Assembly (NCBI GenBank): GCA_029168955.1
Contig: JAPDOI010000154.1
Coordinates: forward strand, 1,181,001 to 1,245,000
From: Aplectana chamaeleonis
Taxonomy: Eukaryota; Nematoda; Chromadorea; Rhabditida; Cosmocercidae
DNA length: 64,000 nt
Direction of reading: 5' to 3'
In this document: one piece after another, positions 42,951 through 54,497 of the stretch
How the letters are laid out: every line of letters begins with the position of its first letter
Numbering within the stretch: the stretch's first letter is position 1
Program-made: the position numbers and the translations under genes
The notes under the pieces: model-generated
What the model was told of the DNA's origin: nothing
The model's input: the letters and a program-made list of their open reading frames with translations, nothing else
Databases searched by the model: none

Positions 42951-43515
42951 ACCGTGCGGCGTTCCAAAAAGTACTTCCGAGATCCTGCCGTATCGATTGA
43001 AGCGTTGCCCCGTCAAATCCTGAGCAAAATCCTATCAGTAACGGTGTTCATTTCACTAGTTCATTTTTACGAATAAGTAAACGTCGGATGGTTTATAATA
43101 ACATGTTTACTTGTTTTTGTCTTTCTTGACCCTCAATTTTGAGGTTCCGCAAAAATTGAGCAACCAACTTCAAATTTTGACAGGAGCTAGGTGCAAACAA
43201 AACCAGCTCCCTGGCCAAAAATGAGCTCTCTAGCTCAACGATAAGTGTTCCAACAAGATCGTGAACGCCAACTGAAAAAAGAAAAGGAGATGAACATTTT
43301 TTCGCCCAAAATGACGTGGTTTTGACACTTTTTCTCGAATCTCAGGTTACCATTCCGGACCATTTTTTGAACAGTCATTCACCTTTCTAAAGTATATCAA
43401 ATGCAAAAAGAACGGTCTTCCTACGTTCACTCTGGACCCTGATGCTGAGATCAGGGGTTTGCGCGATGGCGAATCAAAGCCAAATCTGGTGAGCGCTTCG
43501 CGCTCACCACAATAC
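42951..43515. other. unassigned end of the mariner insertion
   Basis: No protein is recognised. A 9-base-arm hairpin at 43488-43508 (GGTGAGCGC/GCGCTCACC) lies just before the mariner reading resumes. Confidence 0.4.
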
Positions 43516-44240
43516 AGTATATGGTTTTGGAAGATCGTCGATTGACTGAGGGAGATTTAGTAGAGGCTCCACATCTCATTACACAGTGTGAGCCGTATTT
43601 TAAGTGAAATTTTGGGTTTTAGACAGCTGTGTGCACAATGGGAACAATGTTTAAAAAACACAGTCGAATGCAACTTTCTCAGCAACATTTGGAGCGTTTT
43701 AAAAAGGATAAAGTGGATTTTGTGCGTCGATTCATCACTATGGATGAGACTTGGGTCTATCACCATGATCCTGAATCAAACAAGAGTGGTGTGAACCTGG
43801 TTGTTCGGCTTCGAAGCGGGACAATCAATTCTGAATATTATTGCAACCTTTTGGACCAGTTGAAGGAAAAAAATTGTCAAAAAAAAAGACTCGGTTTGCA
43901 GAAGAAAAAAACCTTTTTTCATCAGGACAATGCATCGAGTCACAAGAGCATTTTGACAATGGCTAGAATCCATGAATTGAAGTTCGAATTGTTGGAACAT
44001 TCACCAGATTTACCAGATTTGCCCCCCAGCGACTTTCATTTGTTTCCAAAACTCAAAAAGATTATGCGTGGCAAGCGCTTTTCATCAAATGAAGAGGTCA
44101 TAACGGCTGTTGAAGCGTATTTCGCATACCTTCCGTATTCTCACTTCAGGGATGGGATCCACAGATTGGACGAGTGCGGAGCAAGTGTATTAATGTTCAG
44201 GGAGATTATACTGAATAATAAAGTGTATTTTGAACAATAA
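43516..44240 (+). pseudogene. mariner transposase C-terminal part
   Basis: The reading resumes at MVLEDRRLTE and shows the first catalytic Asp (ITMDETWVYHH), the second (FFHQDNASSH) and the third (PPSDFHLF). The last two are separated by 34 residues (DD34D). A segment between the first and second Asp is missing and there are stops upstream of 43629, so it is inactive. Confidence 0.88.
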
Positions 44241-44286
44241 AATTGTGTTTTTCTTATCGAACGACAAAACTTATTGAACAAACTGG

Positions 44287-44545
44287 TACTAACCACGATA
44301 AAATCCGTGGCTGCACCGGAAACGTTCTACAACATTCTGGAACAACGCCAGGGACTGAGCATCACCTCCGGACCTCACGTCCTTTTTTCAGCCGGGTCGT
44401 GCCGTCAATGAACATGAACGCTGCACAGTGATTCCGGCCTCTCACTGCAACTCTGACAGCCATCTTTAGCGAAGGCGTTGAGCATCCAGTTGATCGAAAA
44501 CAACACATATGAACGCCGTCAATAGCGGTTGGGTGAACGGGATGC
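44287..44545. other. short unassigned span between mariner and copy B2
   Basis: No family is recognised. It ends with the 10-base target duplication AACGGGATGC (44536-44545) of copy B2. Confidence 0.4.
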
Positions 44546-44580
44546 TTCTTCTTCTTGTCAGCCATGAACAGAGCATCGCA

Positions 44581-45744
44581 TCAGAGGCGTAGGAAGCTAG
44601 CCACCTCACACGGCTTGTACCACAGATCTCGAGCAGACAAGGTTGTAGGCCTGGCCGGACATGAAAATAGATGCAATGAATCATGTCCAGCACATTCACA
44701 ATCGGGGCATTTATCTGGGACTGACTGATCAATCCGATGAGTGTAGGCCTTTAGATATCTGGAGTGACCGCATCGCAGACCAGCGAGGATTGTTCGGGTA
44801 CGTCTCGGTAGTCCAGCTTCGCTGTCGTCGACTCGCGGGGGCACGCCGCCATAGATTAAGTTGGGCTGAGCATCAGACAGGTACTCTGCCACGGACCGCG
44901 TATGCTCAGCCATCTGGAGTCTTCTTCGCGATAGCTCGGATGTAGCCCAGCGTTGTTGATCAACTGCAGACAGAGAAGCACAGAGCGGCGTGCGTATGCT
45001 CCTTGGGTGGGGGCCAGACGACAGAAGATGGCAATTTGGATGGGTCGGGCTCTTGATAATACTTATTAGAAATTGCTGAGACTGGAGTAAGTAGTGCTCT
45101 TTCACGGGTAGAGGCCGGTTTCCTGATGAAGATGTGGAATAGGCGTCGACTTGTGACATCCAGTGATAAGCCTGAGGGCAGCATTCTGTGTTCTTTGCAA
45201 TCTGCACCAAGAGGATTCAGAGAGATGTCTGGTCCATATGGAGCACCATATTCCAGGACAGGCTGCACCATGGCCCTGTATGTCATACGTAGCACTTCCT
45301 TCGTGCTGCCCCAGGTGGTTCCAGCCAGTGCGCGAAGAATGTTGTTGCGCGAGTTGGCTGAGGCACACGTATATGCGCATTTTCATGAAATCGTAGCGAG
45401 GGATCCAGGAAGACTCCCAGTAGTCGAGGATGCTTAGACAGTGGCAGCTCGTGGCCATCCCAGATGACCTTGGGATGAAGCCGATGTTCGATAAAAGCCG
45501 TCGTACATAGTGTGACACTTGACTTGGAGGCAGACACAGTCAGCAACTTTGATTTGAGATACACAGCCAACGTCCGTAAGTAGTTGTTCATGGTGGCAGT
45601 GGCTCGGTCAATAACTGAGTACGTGCAAACGATAGTGATGCCATCAGCGTACAGGCACAGATGAATGCCAGTTGAAAGGCTCAGGAATATCAGACGGTAA
45701 TGGCGAGAACAGGCTAGGGGACAACACCCAGCGTTGCGGGACAC
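44581..45744 (-). pseudogene. B2 RT C-terminal part and CCHC finger
   Basis: Read in at least two frames, it includes HLCLYADGIT, LLGVFLDPSLRF and a CPDCECAGHDSLHLFSCP finger with the terminal FLRL block. Shifts near 45110-45300 split it. Confidence 0.8.
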
Positions 45745-47620
45745 CGGCTTTCAATGGGACCGAAGACGATAGATGTCCGTCGAACTTGACACGAATGGAC
45801 CGGTTTTTGACAAAGCTATAAATCCATCTTTTAGACCAACTGGGCATGTCCGATTCCAGAATGGATTTCGATAGGAGCGGGATACTGACGCTATCGAATG
45901 CAGCCGAGAGATCAATAGCAACGACGAGGCTTCTACCAGCCGGAGTCTTGCGATTGAATCCAGCGATGATATGCTCGGTGATTGATGTCAGGGCAGTGAT
46001 GGTGGAATGCTCCTTTTTGAAACCGTGCTGATGAGTGTTGTGCTGTAAGGCGTTTTGGAGGAGCGGATTGACAACCTTTTCCGCAAGCTTGGCTAGGGGG
46101 GAAAGGAGGGAGATGGGGCGGTGGGAGGCAGCCTTGTCCAGTGGCTTGCCAGGTTTGGCGATGGGAATGGCGACAGCTTGTTTCCAGCGCGCCGGAATAA
46201 CACCAGAACTGAATGACGAATAAATGAGATCAGAGAGCAGTTCGTGATAGGGATCAGGAAGATGCTTGAGATGAACAGCCGATATTCCGTCGGGTCCCTC
46301 TGCACGCGAATTTTTCATCGATTTGATGATCTTGTCAATGGCGGAGGGAGAAATAGCAGGGACATCCAGCCGGTTGAGCTTCCTGATTGCTCGTATTGTT
46401 CGTCTGTTTTGCATATCACGAGGCGATGAGGCCGATGTGAAAAGTTTACCAAGCAGACAAGCTGCCTTGTATCCGTGCTCGAATCTTCCAGACGGGAACT
46501 CGAGCATATTACGATCCGTGCTCATCTTTTTGCCAGAAATTCGTTTCAGTGTTGTCCAAGCTTTTCTGGCATCCGCGGCAAAATCAATCGACTCGGTTAG
46601 CTCTTTCCAGCGCTGCTGCTTGTGTTGATTTAGCAGCTCGGTGATGTTGTCCGACAGCTGCTGTACCGCAGGATCATTGGGATCCGATCTTCGCTTGTCG
46701 TCTCCCATCGTGATCAGGTCGAGGACTTCACCGGGCACGTTTGGGTGAAAAGTCCTTACACGTCCAGTGGGAATAGCTGCTTTGGAGGCACGTTCGATGG
46801 CTTTGACGATAAACTTCTCCTTATCGTAGACTGTTCCGTTCCTCGGGTAGTCGGCCGCCTGGCTGAGCAACACCTCTTTGAATAGGTCCCAGTTAGCCTT
46901 ACGATAATTGGAATAAGACTTACAACGAGAGCCAGAGAACGGAGCAAGCAAGCTATTAAGTGACAAATCCAATGACGTGATTATGGGACATGATCACTGG
47001 CCAGGACCACATCGGTAGACCAGTTACAGGAGATAGCTAGCGAGGATGATACAAAGGTGATATCGGGTGAGGAAGGTCTACCCACTGCCGGAAGACGAGT
47101 GGGAGAATCCTCATTGATAGGCACAAGATCACAATCATCAGCGAATAATTCAATGAGTTCACCTCTATTGTCATGCTCTAGAGCAGAGAACCACGAGGGA
47201 GAATGAGCACTGAAATCACCAGCTACTACAACCGAACTAGATGACAAGGCAGTATGAACAGTATGTAAGTAATTTGAGGGGTCAAACGCGTTAGGACAGG
47301 ACGTGGATGGGGGTATGTAGAAGTTGACAATATCAAGGGGGCACATTGTAATACAATATGAACACCAAGACATTCTACAACATCATCAGTGGGTAGATCA
47401 ATTAGGTGAGAAGGGATAGAAGATTTTACAAATGTTGAAACACCACCACCGTGAGACGTACGTGGAACATGATAAGACAAATAACCAGGTAGACGGGGAA
47501 GGGAGGGGGAAGATGGGCTAAGCTTGGTCTCCTGCAGGAGAATGACATCGGGTTGAGTGCGATCTATACACACTGTGAGTTCAGCAGTTTTGGCACGTAC
47601 GCCATTGATATTGAGTTAAT
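45644..47620 (-). pseudogene. B2 endonuclease and RT
   Basis: The endonuclease shows LLQETKLSP, VAGDFSAHS (Asn of GDFNAH changed to Ser) and ASDHVP. RT shows VAIDLSAAFDSVS and KAGVPQRWVLSPSLFS, the latter a changed GVPQGGVLSP block. A small shift near 46975 separates the endonuclease from RT. Another near 45650-45700 breaks the frame before the YADD-type box, which reads CLYADGIT in the next frame, so the catalytic Asp pair is damaged. The copy is inactive. Confidence 0.85.
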
Positions 47621-47721
47621 AAATGCAAAGACTATGTTGAGGAACCCCAGGAGGATTTACAGAGTAAGACATACAACAGTGAGCATGCTGCCGAGATGTC
47701 GTACGTTCGTGCCGTGGCAGT

Positions 47722-49128
47722 GTGGAGGAAAGAAGATCGCCTCCGTGCAAACCGACGTCATCCCCTCCACAAAGAGGGTTTTTTTCATGGGAGAAGTGCT
47801 GGCCGGCCGCAACTCTCCTTCGGATTCTTCTGCAAAGGGCCGGCGTGGAGAGGAATCCTGGACCCGCTCAGAAGTATCTATGCGCCACGTGCGGCAATGA
47901 TGTTAACTGGAGACATACCAGCGTCCAGTGCTTCGGATGCCAAAGGTGGGTGCACTTCACCTGTTCGGGTCTCAGTTCTGTGAGGCATCATAACTCATCT
48001 TTTCGTTGTGTATTATGCTCCTCACCTTCCAACTCAGATTCCTCTATCTCAAATCGCCCCCTTTCAATTGTGCACATCAATCTAAACGGCCTTCGTGCCA
48101 AGCTTTCTGAACTCTCTCTCTTCGCACGTACCTACCATCCAGACGTGATCATGGTTCAAGAAACCAATCTCTCTCCATCCCCTACCTATCCTCATCCCAA
48201 TATCCCAGGCTATACTTCTTACCATGCTCCAAGGTCATCTCTCGGCGGAGGAGTTTCTACGTTCGTTCTATCCTCACTTCCCTCACATCTCATTCCCAGC
48301 ACCCCCACGGTTGGTACTCTCGAGTACCTCCCAATCCATCTCCCCCTAAAAACACCCCTTTCTCTTTTCAACATATACATTCCACCTACAACTTCATGCC
48401 CTTCATCTTACAATCCTATCCCACTTCTCAAGCAGCTGAGCGACTGCTCCCTCTCATCCTCGGTCGTTTTCTCGGGTGATTTCAACGCTCACACCTTTTG
48501 CTCGTCTCTCGGTCCTGATGTTAGAGGAAATGACGTCGAAGAATGGGCAGATGAGTGCGACCTGGTCATTTTAAACGATGATCAGCCCACTCATCTCCCT
48601 GCCAGCGGCCGATCTTCTAGCCCAGACATATCTCTTGTCTCGTCCAACCTTTCTAGCTGCTGCTCATGGTCTACCTCGACTACTCTGCCAAGTGACCACG
48701 TTCCTGTCTTTGTCCACATCGATCTATCCAATTCTCTCGCTCCCTTTTCTGGTGTTCGCCAACGTTCTTATCTTAATTTAGGCCGAGCAGACTGGTGCCT
48801 GTTCAGTGAAGTTGCGCTTCGCCTATCGGCAGATTACCCGTGGAATGGCGACGTGCACCAGAAAGAGTGCCATTTATCTGACGCAATCCGCAAGGCCATG
48901 AATGCGGCTATTCCTATCGGTCGCGTCAAGACGTTCTTTCCAAATGTCAACAGAGACATCCTCGACAAAATTAGAACGAGAGATGCGAGGAGAGCGGTTA
49001 ATCATCTGGACCCCGTGGTTGCTGAGCTTGACAGTGAGATCAAAAAGGATTTGGACAGACTTAAGAAAGAAGAGTGGGAGAAGTTCACCGGGCAGTTGGA
49101 TTTTAAGACGGACAGTGCAGCTACTTGA
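47722..49128 (+). pseudogene. copy C: 2A-like/PHD and endonuclease
   Basis: From a GTG the frame reads 468 codons: a Lys/Arg/Pro-rich leader, RAGVERNPGP, a PHD-type finger (CATCGNDVNWRHTSVQCFGC, WVHFTC, CVLC), then the endonuclease with MVQETNLSP, SGDFNAH and PSDHVPVF. It ends at TGA 49126-49128, where other copies have Trp. An ATG-started frame (47696) overlaps the start and is open for about 60 codons. This is the clearest view of the unusual start. Confidence 0.85.
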
Positions 49129-51109
49129 AAGGTTTTACGGAAGCTTTCGGGTAAAAGCTCACCCGCCAACGTCTCCACAATCGGATTCGACAACGGTGCA
49201 TTCAAATCGGGAAAGGAAGCCGCTTATGCGCTCGGGAAAACTTTTTTCATCACCAGTGCTAAACGAGGTCGGCAGAATAGAGTGACCGTAAGAGAGCTGT
49301 GCCGCCTCCCGCTTATGAGCACGGCCGAAGCGTTTACCACGGCGCAAGTTGAGAAGATTATAAAGGAAATACGGAACTCTAGAGCTATTGGTCCTGATGG
49401 TATATGTCCTGCTGTCTTGAAGAAGATACCCACTGACTTACTACCGCTTCTCACTGATGTGATAAACTCCTCGTTCAGGTCTATGTGTGTACTATCCCGC
49501 AGAATTGGAAGACGGCAAACGTCGTTCCGCTGCCCCAGCCTGGCAAGCCCCAAGCTTCAGTCAAGGGATATCGGCCCATTAGCTTGTTGTCTTCTTTTGC
49601 TAAAGTAGCTGAAAAGCTCATCGTCAAAGACCTGGCCGAACACAACGAGAGACAGGTGTTTCAGCATGGATTCAGAAGACTGCATTCCAAAACGACAGCT
49701 TTGTTAGAAATTACGAGCTATGCAATTGATGGTTTCAACGCCTATAAGCCGGAAAGAACTGTAGCAGTTGCCTTGGATCTTACTAAGGCTTTCGACACAG
49801 TGAATCTTGGTATCTTATCAAATGACTTACTGTAGTCATCAATCCCGCCATGGCAAAAGCGCTGGATAGCTGCCTTCACTAAGGGAAGACGGGCTAGAGT
49901 GATGTTCCCGTATCATGTCTCAAACAGCATTCCGATTGCAGCTGGAGTCCCACAGGGCGGCGTATTGTCGCCTGCTCTCTTCAGTCTGGACCTCGAAGAT
50001 ATGCCCGCCCCACCCCAAGATATCAAGGTGGTCGCTTACGCTGATGATATGACTGTCTTGTGTAGTGATCGGGACATAAATGTGGCCGCCGCTAAGATTA
50101 ACGGGTACTTGACCACACTGAAAAGCTTCTTTGACCGCAAAATGCTGAAGATTTCTGCGTCAAAGTCATCGGTATCCGTACTCACAACGGACCCATCTGA
50201 ACACAGCGCACATCCGTATGTCGTATGGAATGGAGATCGTTTGCCTGCCGCCCGCTTCCCAAAACTTCTCGGACTCGTACTCGATCCATCGCTCAAGTTC
50301 CATAAGAACACGGAACAGAAGCAGGCTATCGTGAAAGCGAAGCTTAACGTGCTTAGAGCCCTGGGCGGTACTTCATGGGGTAGTAGCAAAGAAACCATTA
50401 TTACAACGTATAAGGCGATTCTCCAGCCTGCACTAGAATACGCCGCACCAGTCTGGCAGCATCTAGTTTCGGAATCTTCTTGGACTAAGATGCAACGCAT
50501 ACAGAATGCAGCTCTTCGAATCGCCACCGGATGTGCAAGAAGTTCCCCAGTCGATCACTTGCATTCTGAGACCCGCTTATTACCAGTGAGGGAGCACTGT
50601 CAGCTCCAGGCCCAACAATTTTTCATCAACATTGTCAAACAACCAAATCACCCGTCCTGGAGAGTGCTAAACCCCGTCAGAGAGAGAGAGGCGTCAGAAA
50701 GCCATCCGCCGATGCTCCCAGCAAAGTCAATCTGCAAAGATGGCACGACTCACAGCAAGGACGACTCCGTCTGTTGCGCGAGGAGCATACTCAATTCGTA
50801 CGGTGCCATCTGGAAAAGGCGGCCATTAATCCCATATTGGGGGTAGTGCCGCCCCAGTCTGCACATCCGAGGCTGAACTCGGAAGAAGGGCCAGGTGCAC
50901 CCTGGCATCGCTGCGCTGTGGTCATTCTACCATGCCTATGTCCTACGTCAGCAAAATAGACAGCAGAAAATCAGATGTTTGCCCGTACTGTGGATGCCTC
51001 GGCCATGATACTGCACACCTTTTCAAGTGTCCGGAGAGACCCACCACGCTGACCGTAATGGACTTATGGACGAATCCGTTACTGGTCGCCCAGTTTCTCA
51101 ACCTATGAC
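49129..51109 (+). pseudogene. copy C: RT and CCHC finger
   Basis: RT shows VALDLTKAFDTVN, GVPQGGVLSPALFS and VAYADDMTVL. Lesions: a 5-base insertion near 49480-49490, a TAG at 49833-49835 where most copies have Glu, a shift in an AGAG run near 50685, and another near 50850. The C-terminal finger (CPYCGCLGHDTAHLFKCP) is present. The TAG is shared with copy F/G. Confidence 0.85.
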
Positions 51110-51142
51110 AAAACCCTCAATGTGGCTGCAAAGAAGAAGAAG

Positions 51143-51465
51143 ACAGTAAGCATGAGTGTAGTCATCATAGCTGGACAATCCCGAACATTTGAGGTGCATC
51201 CAGCAAAGGCAACCACCACATTGAATGCTTGCATGTTGAGCAGATAGTCAGCAGTGACAGCAGGGATATCGCGGTGTCTTGCTGCGCGGTCCCGGATTCC
51301 TCTCGATGCCAGCTCGTAGAAGTAGAATACAGAGGAGTGTAGCAGCCAGCCAACTACACTCCCAATACGAAAAAACTCCACATGGAGTGATTGATGTCCG
51401 TTTGATGAGTCTCCATAACGTCGACTCCACAGATCCACCACGCGTAGGTTGAACATCTTGGATCC
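51143..51465 (-). pseudogene. B2 leader: 2A-like motif and PHD-type finger
   Basis: An ATG lies 10 bases from the 5' terminus but opens a different frame. The frame with RAGIERNPGP and the finger (CCHC, then CGGCLCWMHLKCSGLSSY) has no ATG and opens from a GTG at the same distance from the first ATG as in family A. One stop interrupts the finger. It is separated from the rest of B2 by copy C. Confidence 0.75.
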
Positions 51466-51475
51466 AACGGGATGC

Positions 51476-52223
51476 TAAACAACTGATGACGTCACTGAAT
51501 GGACGGGGCTACCCTCAGAAGGCGAACGCGGCACTTAACGGGATGCTAAACCCCGATACACAATCGATAACGCCACACACGCCACTGGGCGACACTCCTT
51601 TGCCAACCGCTATGCACGCACCTGGCCGCTAACCATGTGCTCATCAAAAATGAATCAATCAATCATACAAATGCTCCGCCTCTTGCCTGTTCCCAGGATA
51701 GAGCACCCCTGTTGGTGCAAGAGCAGGCAAGTGCAGGCACTCACATTCCACTCAACCCGAAGGCAGAGCCCGAGGAGTGCACACTTGACAATGGAATGAA
51801 TCGGTCTAGCCCCACCTCGAGACGGCTCGTATGTACCCCTGGTTTGATTTTGGCTTCAATGTTACGTTGGAGCCGTCGTCTGGCGGCACTGCGCACGCGA
51901 CCAAACACGCATTGGTTAACACCACCTCCGATTCCGAGCTACGCCTACTGATTCTCTAAATCGGTGACCCTCCGACCCTAAATTTCCCCAATTTTTTACG
52001 GGGTCGCAAACGAGTTTTCGCCATAGAAGATTACCCGTCTACGGAGAATCCGTAAGCAATGATTGAAAGCGCACGGATGATGTCCGACTGCCTATAGGGG
52101 TAGGAACAAACTTGTAGGGTTGCAAGTAATTGAAAAGGATCATGTATCGTAGCTGAAATTCGCATTCTTAAAAGTCCCTGATCAAGTCAAACAAAAGGGC
52201 TGAGCGTGAAAATGAAACTATAC
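51476..52223. other. unassigned intergenic sequence
   Basis: A second AACGGGATGCTAAAC lies near 51539, repeating the B2 target-site word. A CTTGCCTG/CAGGCAAG inverted pair lies near 51675-51735. No gene is recognised. Confidence 0.4.
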
Positions 52224-52432
52224 CTCGATCTTGAGAGTTGAGTATCCGTGTCACTAAGGGATGCTTGCTTGGAGGAAATATCTTTGAGAACACTTCTAAT
52301 CTCTTGATGTTCTTTCCACAGATCCATAATATTCGGCGACGGTGGTTTCGAAAGAACATTTTCGAAAAGATCTGCAGCTGCCTGCAGGAACACTCCTCTC
52401 AAAGCGTTCATCTGGGTGGTCGACGTTCCCAT
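52224..52432 (-). CDS. possible first exon of a small unrecognised host gene
   Basis: ATG at 52430-52432, preceded by an acceptor-like TTTTTAG (a possible trans-splice site), opens a 69-codon exon that ends at a GAG|GTATAG donor. The protein is helical and charged (LRGVFLQAAADLFENVLS, LWKEHQEIRSVLKDIS). Splicing to the acceptor GAATTTCAG near 52150 would add four residues and a stop, giving about 73 aa. I recognise no family. Base composition and the lack of repeats around it favour a host gene. Confidence 0.4.
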
Positions 52433-53053
52433 CGTCTAAAAACGTCATTTTTGGAACAAAAAATATATTTCAAATGAAACCCCGCAATTGAAGGACGACG
52501 ATTCATTATAAATGCACATACAGGTTGTAAAACCACAAAATTCTCATGATTCCTACGCATGCTGGTGCAGAGCGGAGGTTAGATTCAGCTAGAGAGCGGG
52601 GGCAGACGGAGGCGAAGGCAGCATCGCGCGCGCCGCACGCGCCATGAGCGACGAGAATTACGCTTTTTTACGAAGGATACGTTCATTCCTACAATAAGAA
52701 AAACGGTAACATGAATTAGGCTTCTCTCATAGCTCATCGCAAGCGCGTGCCGCCCATCCAGCACCGCCAGAACAGCCATAACGCTCTCGCCATTTTAATC
52801 AATACTCGCTTCTCAGCTTGAGTCCACCCCAACATTAAAAAATTCTAGGACTATCCTACGCTACCGCATACGCAAATGCCGGCCTGGGGGGTCCTAGTCC
52901 AAGTCCAAGTCACATGTCAGTTCGGGTCACAGGTGTGGGCTCACAGTTGAGGTCCAACTTTAACCTGCAAAGCCCTGGCGGTGTCGCTGGAGATTTCATA
53001 TTTGTTTCCCACCGTACCGCGCTTGCAGTGAAGACTATGAAAAATACCCAGAC
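52433..53053. other. upstream region of the small gene and unassigned sequence
   Basis: A GC-rich segment (about 52570-52660) and AT-rich flanks lie upstream of the ATG at 52432. No coding sequence is recognised. It ends at the tail of copy A2. Confidence 0.35.
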
Positions 53054-53084
53054 TTCTTCTTCTGCAGCCTCAAAGTGGTTTTTG

Positions 53085-54497
53085 TCATAGGTTGATTAAC
53101 TGGGCGGCTTTCACAGGGTTCGTCCAAAGGTCCATTGTTGTTAAGGAGGTAGGTCTCTTTGGGCACATGAACAAGTGCGCCGTGTCGTGTCCGGGAGCAC
53201 CACAGTCCGGGCATGCGTCTGGTCGGCTGCTGTCGATCTTGTTGACGTAAGACATGAGCAGAACAGAGTGACCACAGCGCAGCGAGGCAAGAGCACATCT
53301 GGCTCGCCTGCCCAGTTGAGACTCCCGAGGCGGCACTGCTCCTATAATAGGGTTCACAGCCGCCTTCTCCAGATATCCTCGAACAAACTGGGTGTGCTCC
53401 TCACGCAGAAGACGCAGCCTATCCATGTTGGAGTCGGCCCACCTCTGTACATCATTTACGAGGAGCATCTGCGAACGGTGTCCTAATCCACCTCTCTCTA
53501 ATGGGCTTCATGATTCTCTTTGTCGGATGATTCGGCTGTCCCAGAACATTAATATACATATGCTGTGCCTGGAGTTAGCAATGCTCCTTAACTGGCAATA
53601 TGAAGGCCTCCGCGTGAAGATGTTCTATTGTGGAGCTCCTTGCACATCCGGTAGCGATTCTTAGCGAAGCATTCTTTATACGCTGCAGCTTATTCCAGGA
53701 GCTGTCTGACACCAGGTGCTGCCAGACTGGTGCCGCATATTCCAGAGCCGGCTGAAGTACTGCTCTGTAGGTTCTCAGTATAGTCTCTCGGCTGCTTCCC
53801 CATGATGTTCCTCCAAGAGCTCTCAGAATATTAAGCTTTGCCTTGACGACTGTCTGTTTATGTTCCGCGTTTTTGTGGAACTTCAGCGACGGATCGAGAA
53901 TAAGACCAAGCAGCTTAGGGAATCTTACTACTGGCCAACGGTTACCATCCCATCTGACATCTGGGTGGGCACTGTGTTCCTTGATGCTTGTTGTGAACAC
54001 TGATACAGACGACTTTGCAGCAGAAACTGTGAGCATCATATTATCGAGGAAAAGCTTCAACTCGACGAGATGGGCGCTGATCTTGTTAGCGGCTACTTGC
54101 AGGTCACGGTCCTGGCACATGATGGTGATGTCGTCGGCGTACAAAACAATCTTTATATCCTGCGGTGGCTCGGATAGATCCTCAAGATACAGGCTGAATA
54201 GGGCAGGAGACAACACTCCGCTTTGCGGAACACCGGCTGCTATTGGAATGCTATCGGATACGTGATTCTGGAACTGAACCTTAGCCCGGCGGCCTTTAGT
54301 AAACGCTGCAATCCATCGCTTCTGCTAGGATGGCAGCGAGGACTCCAACAGTTTGACGGACAGAAGTCCCAAGTTAACAGAGCCAAACGCTTTGGTCAGG
54401 TCGAGGGCGACGGCCACCGTTCTCAATGCTTTCTCATGTTGAATCCATCGACCGCAAAGCTCACGATCTCCAATAGAGCAGTAGTAGTAGAGTGAAG
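53085..54497 (-). pseudogene. A2 RT palm and CCHC finger, broken
   Basis: VLYADDITIM and the GVPQ(S/G)GVLSPALFS block are seen, but stops near 54325 and 54216 and shifts near 53460-53580 split the region. The C-terminal CPDCGAPGHDTAHLFMCP finger is intact. Confidence 0.85.

Larger units (their letters stand above)
40513..44286 (+). mobile_element. mariner element split by a 2.6-kb insertion
   Basis: TIRs of about 35 bases (starting CCAGGTTGTTCAATAAG on the left and CCAGTTTGTTCAATAAG on the right) are flanked by TA at 40511-40512 and 44287-44288. The transposase N-terminus (40680-40900) and C-terminus (43516-44240) are separated by an inverted repeat and minisatellite block, making a 1.2-kb element into 3.8 kb. 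Confidence 0.9.
47688..51142 (+). mobile_element. full-length non-LTR retrotransposon copy C (family A)
   Basis: It begins CTGCCGAGATGTCG and ends in AAG repeats (51131-51142), 3455 bases in all. A 12-base duplication flanks it: ACAGTGAGCATG (47676-47687) and ACAGTAAGCATG (51143-51154), one mismatch. It lies in copy B2, opposite in orientation, which fixes its ends without doubt. Confidence 0.95.
44546..51465 (-). mobile_element. full-length non-LTR retrotransposon copy B2 (family B), split by copy C
   Basis: On the plus strand it runs from TTC repeats (the tail) at 44546 to 51465. AACGGGATGC is duplicated at 44536-44545 and 51466-51475. Removing copy C with its duplication leaves about 3453 bases. 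The order on the minus strand is 2A-like/PHD leader (51143-51465), then endonuclease, RT and CCHC finger (44581-47690). Confidence 0.92.

Noticed and set aside
42252..43076. Long open frames across the repeat block (up to 274 codons)
   Set aside because: All frames are open because the 40-base unit lacks stops; the product is pure repeat with no conserved start and no splice context.
47688..47725. HDV-like ribozyme at the family A 5' end (CTGCC...GGCAG stem)
   Set aside because: A short stem is possible, but the nested double pseudoknot of HDV-type ribozymes cannot be drawn.
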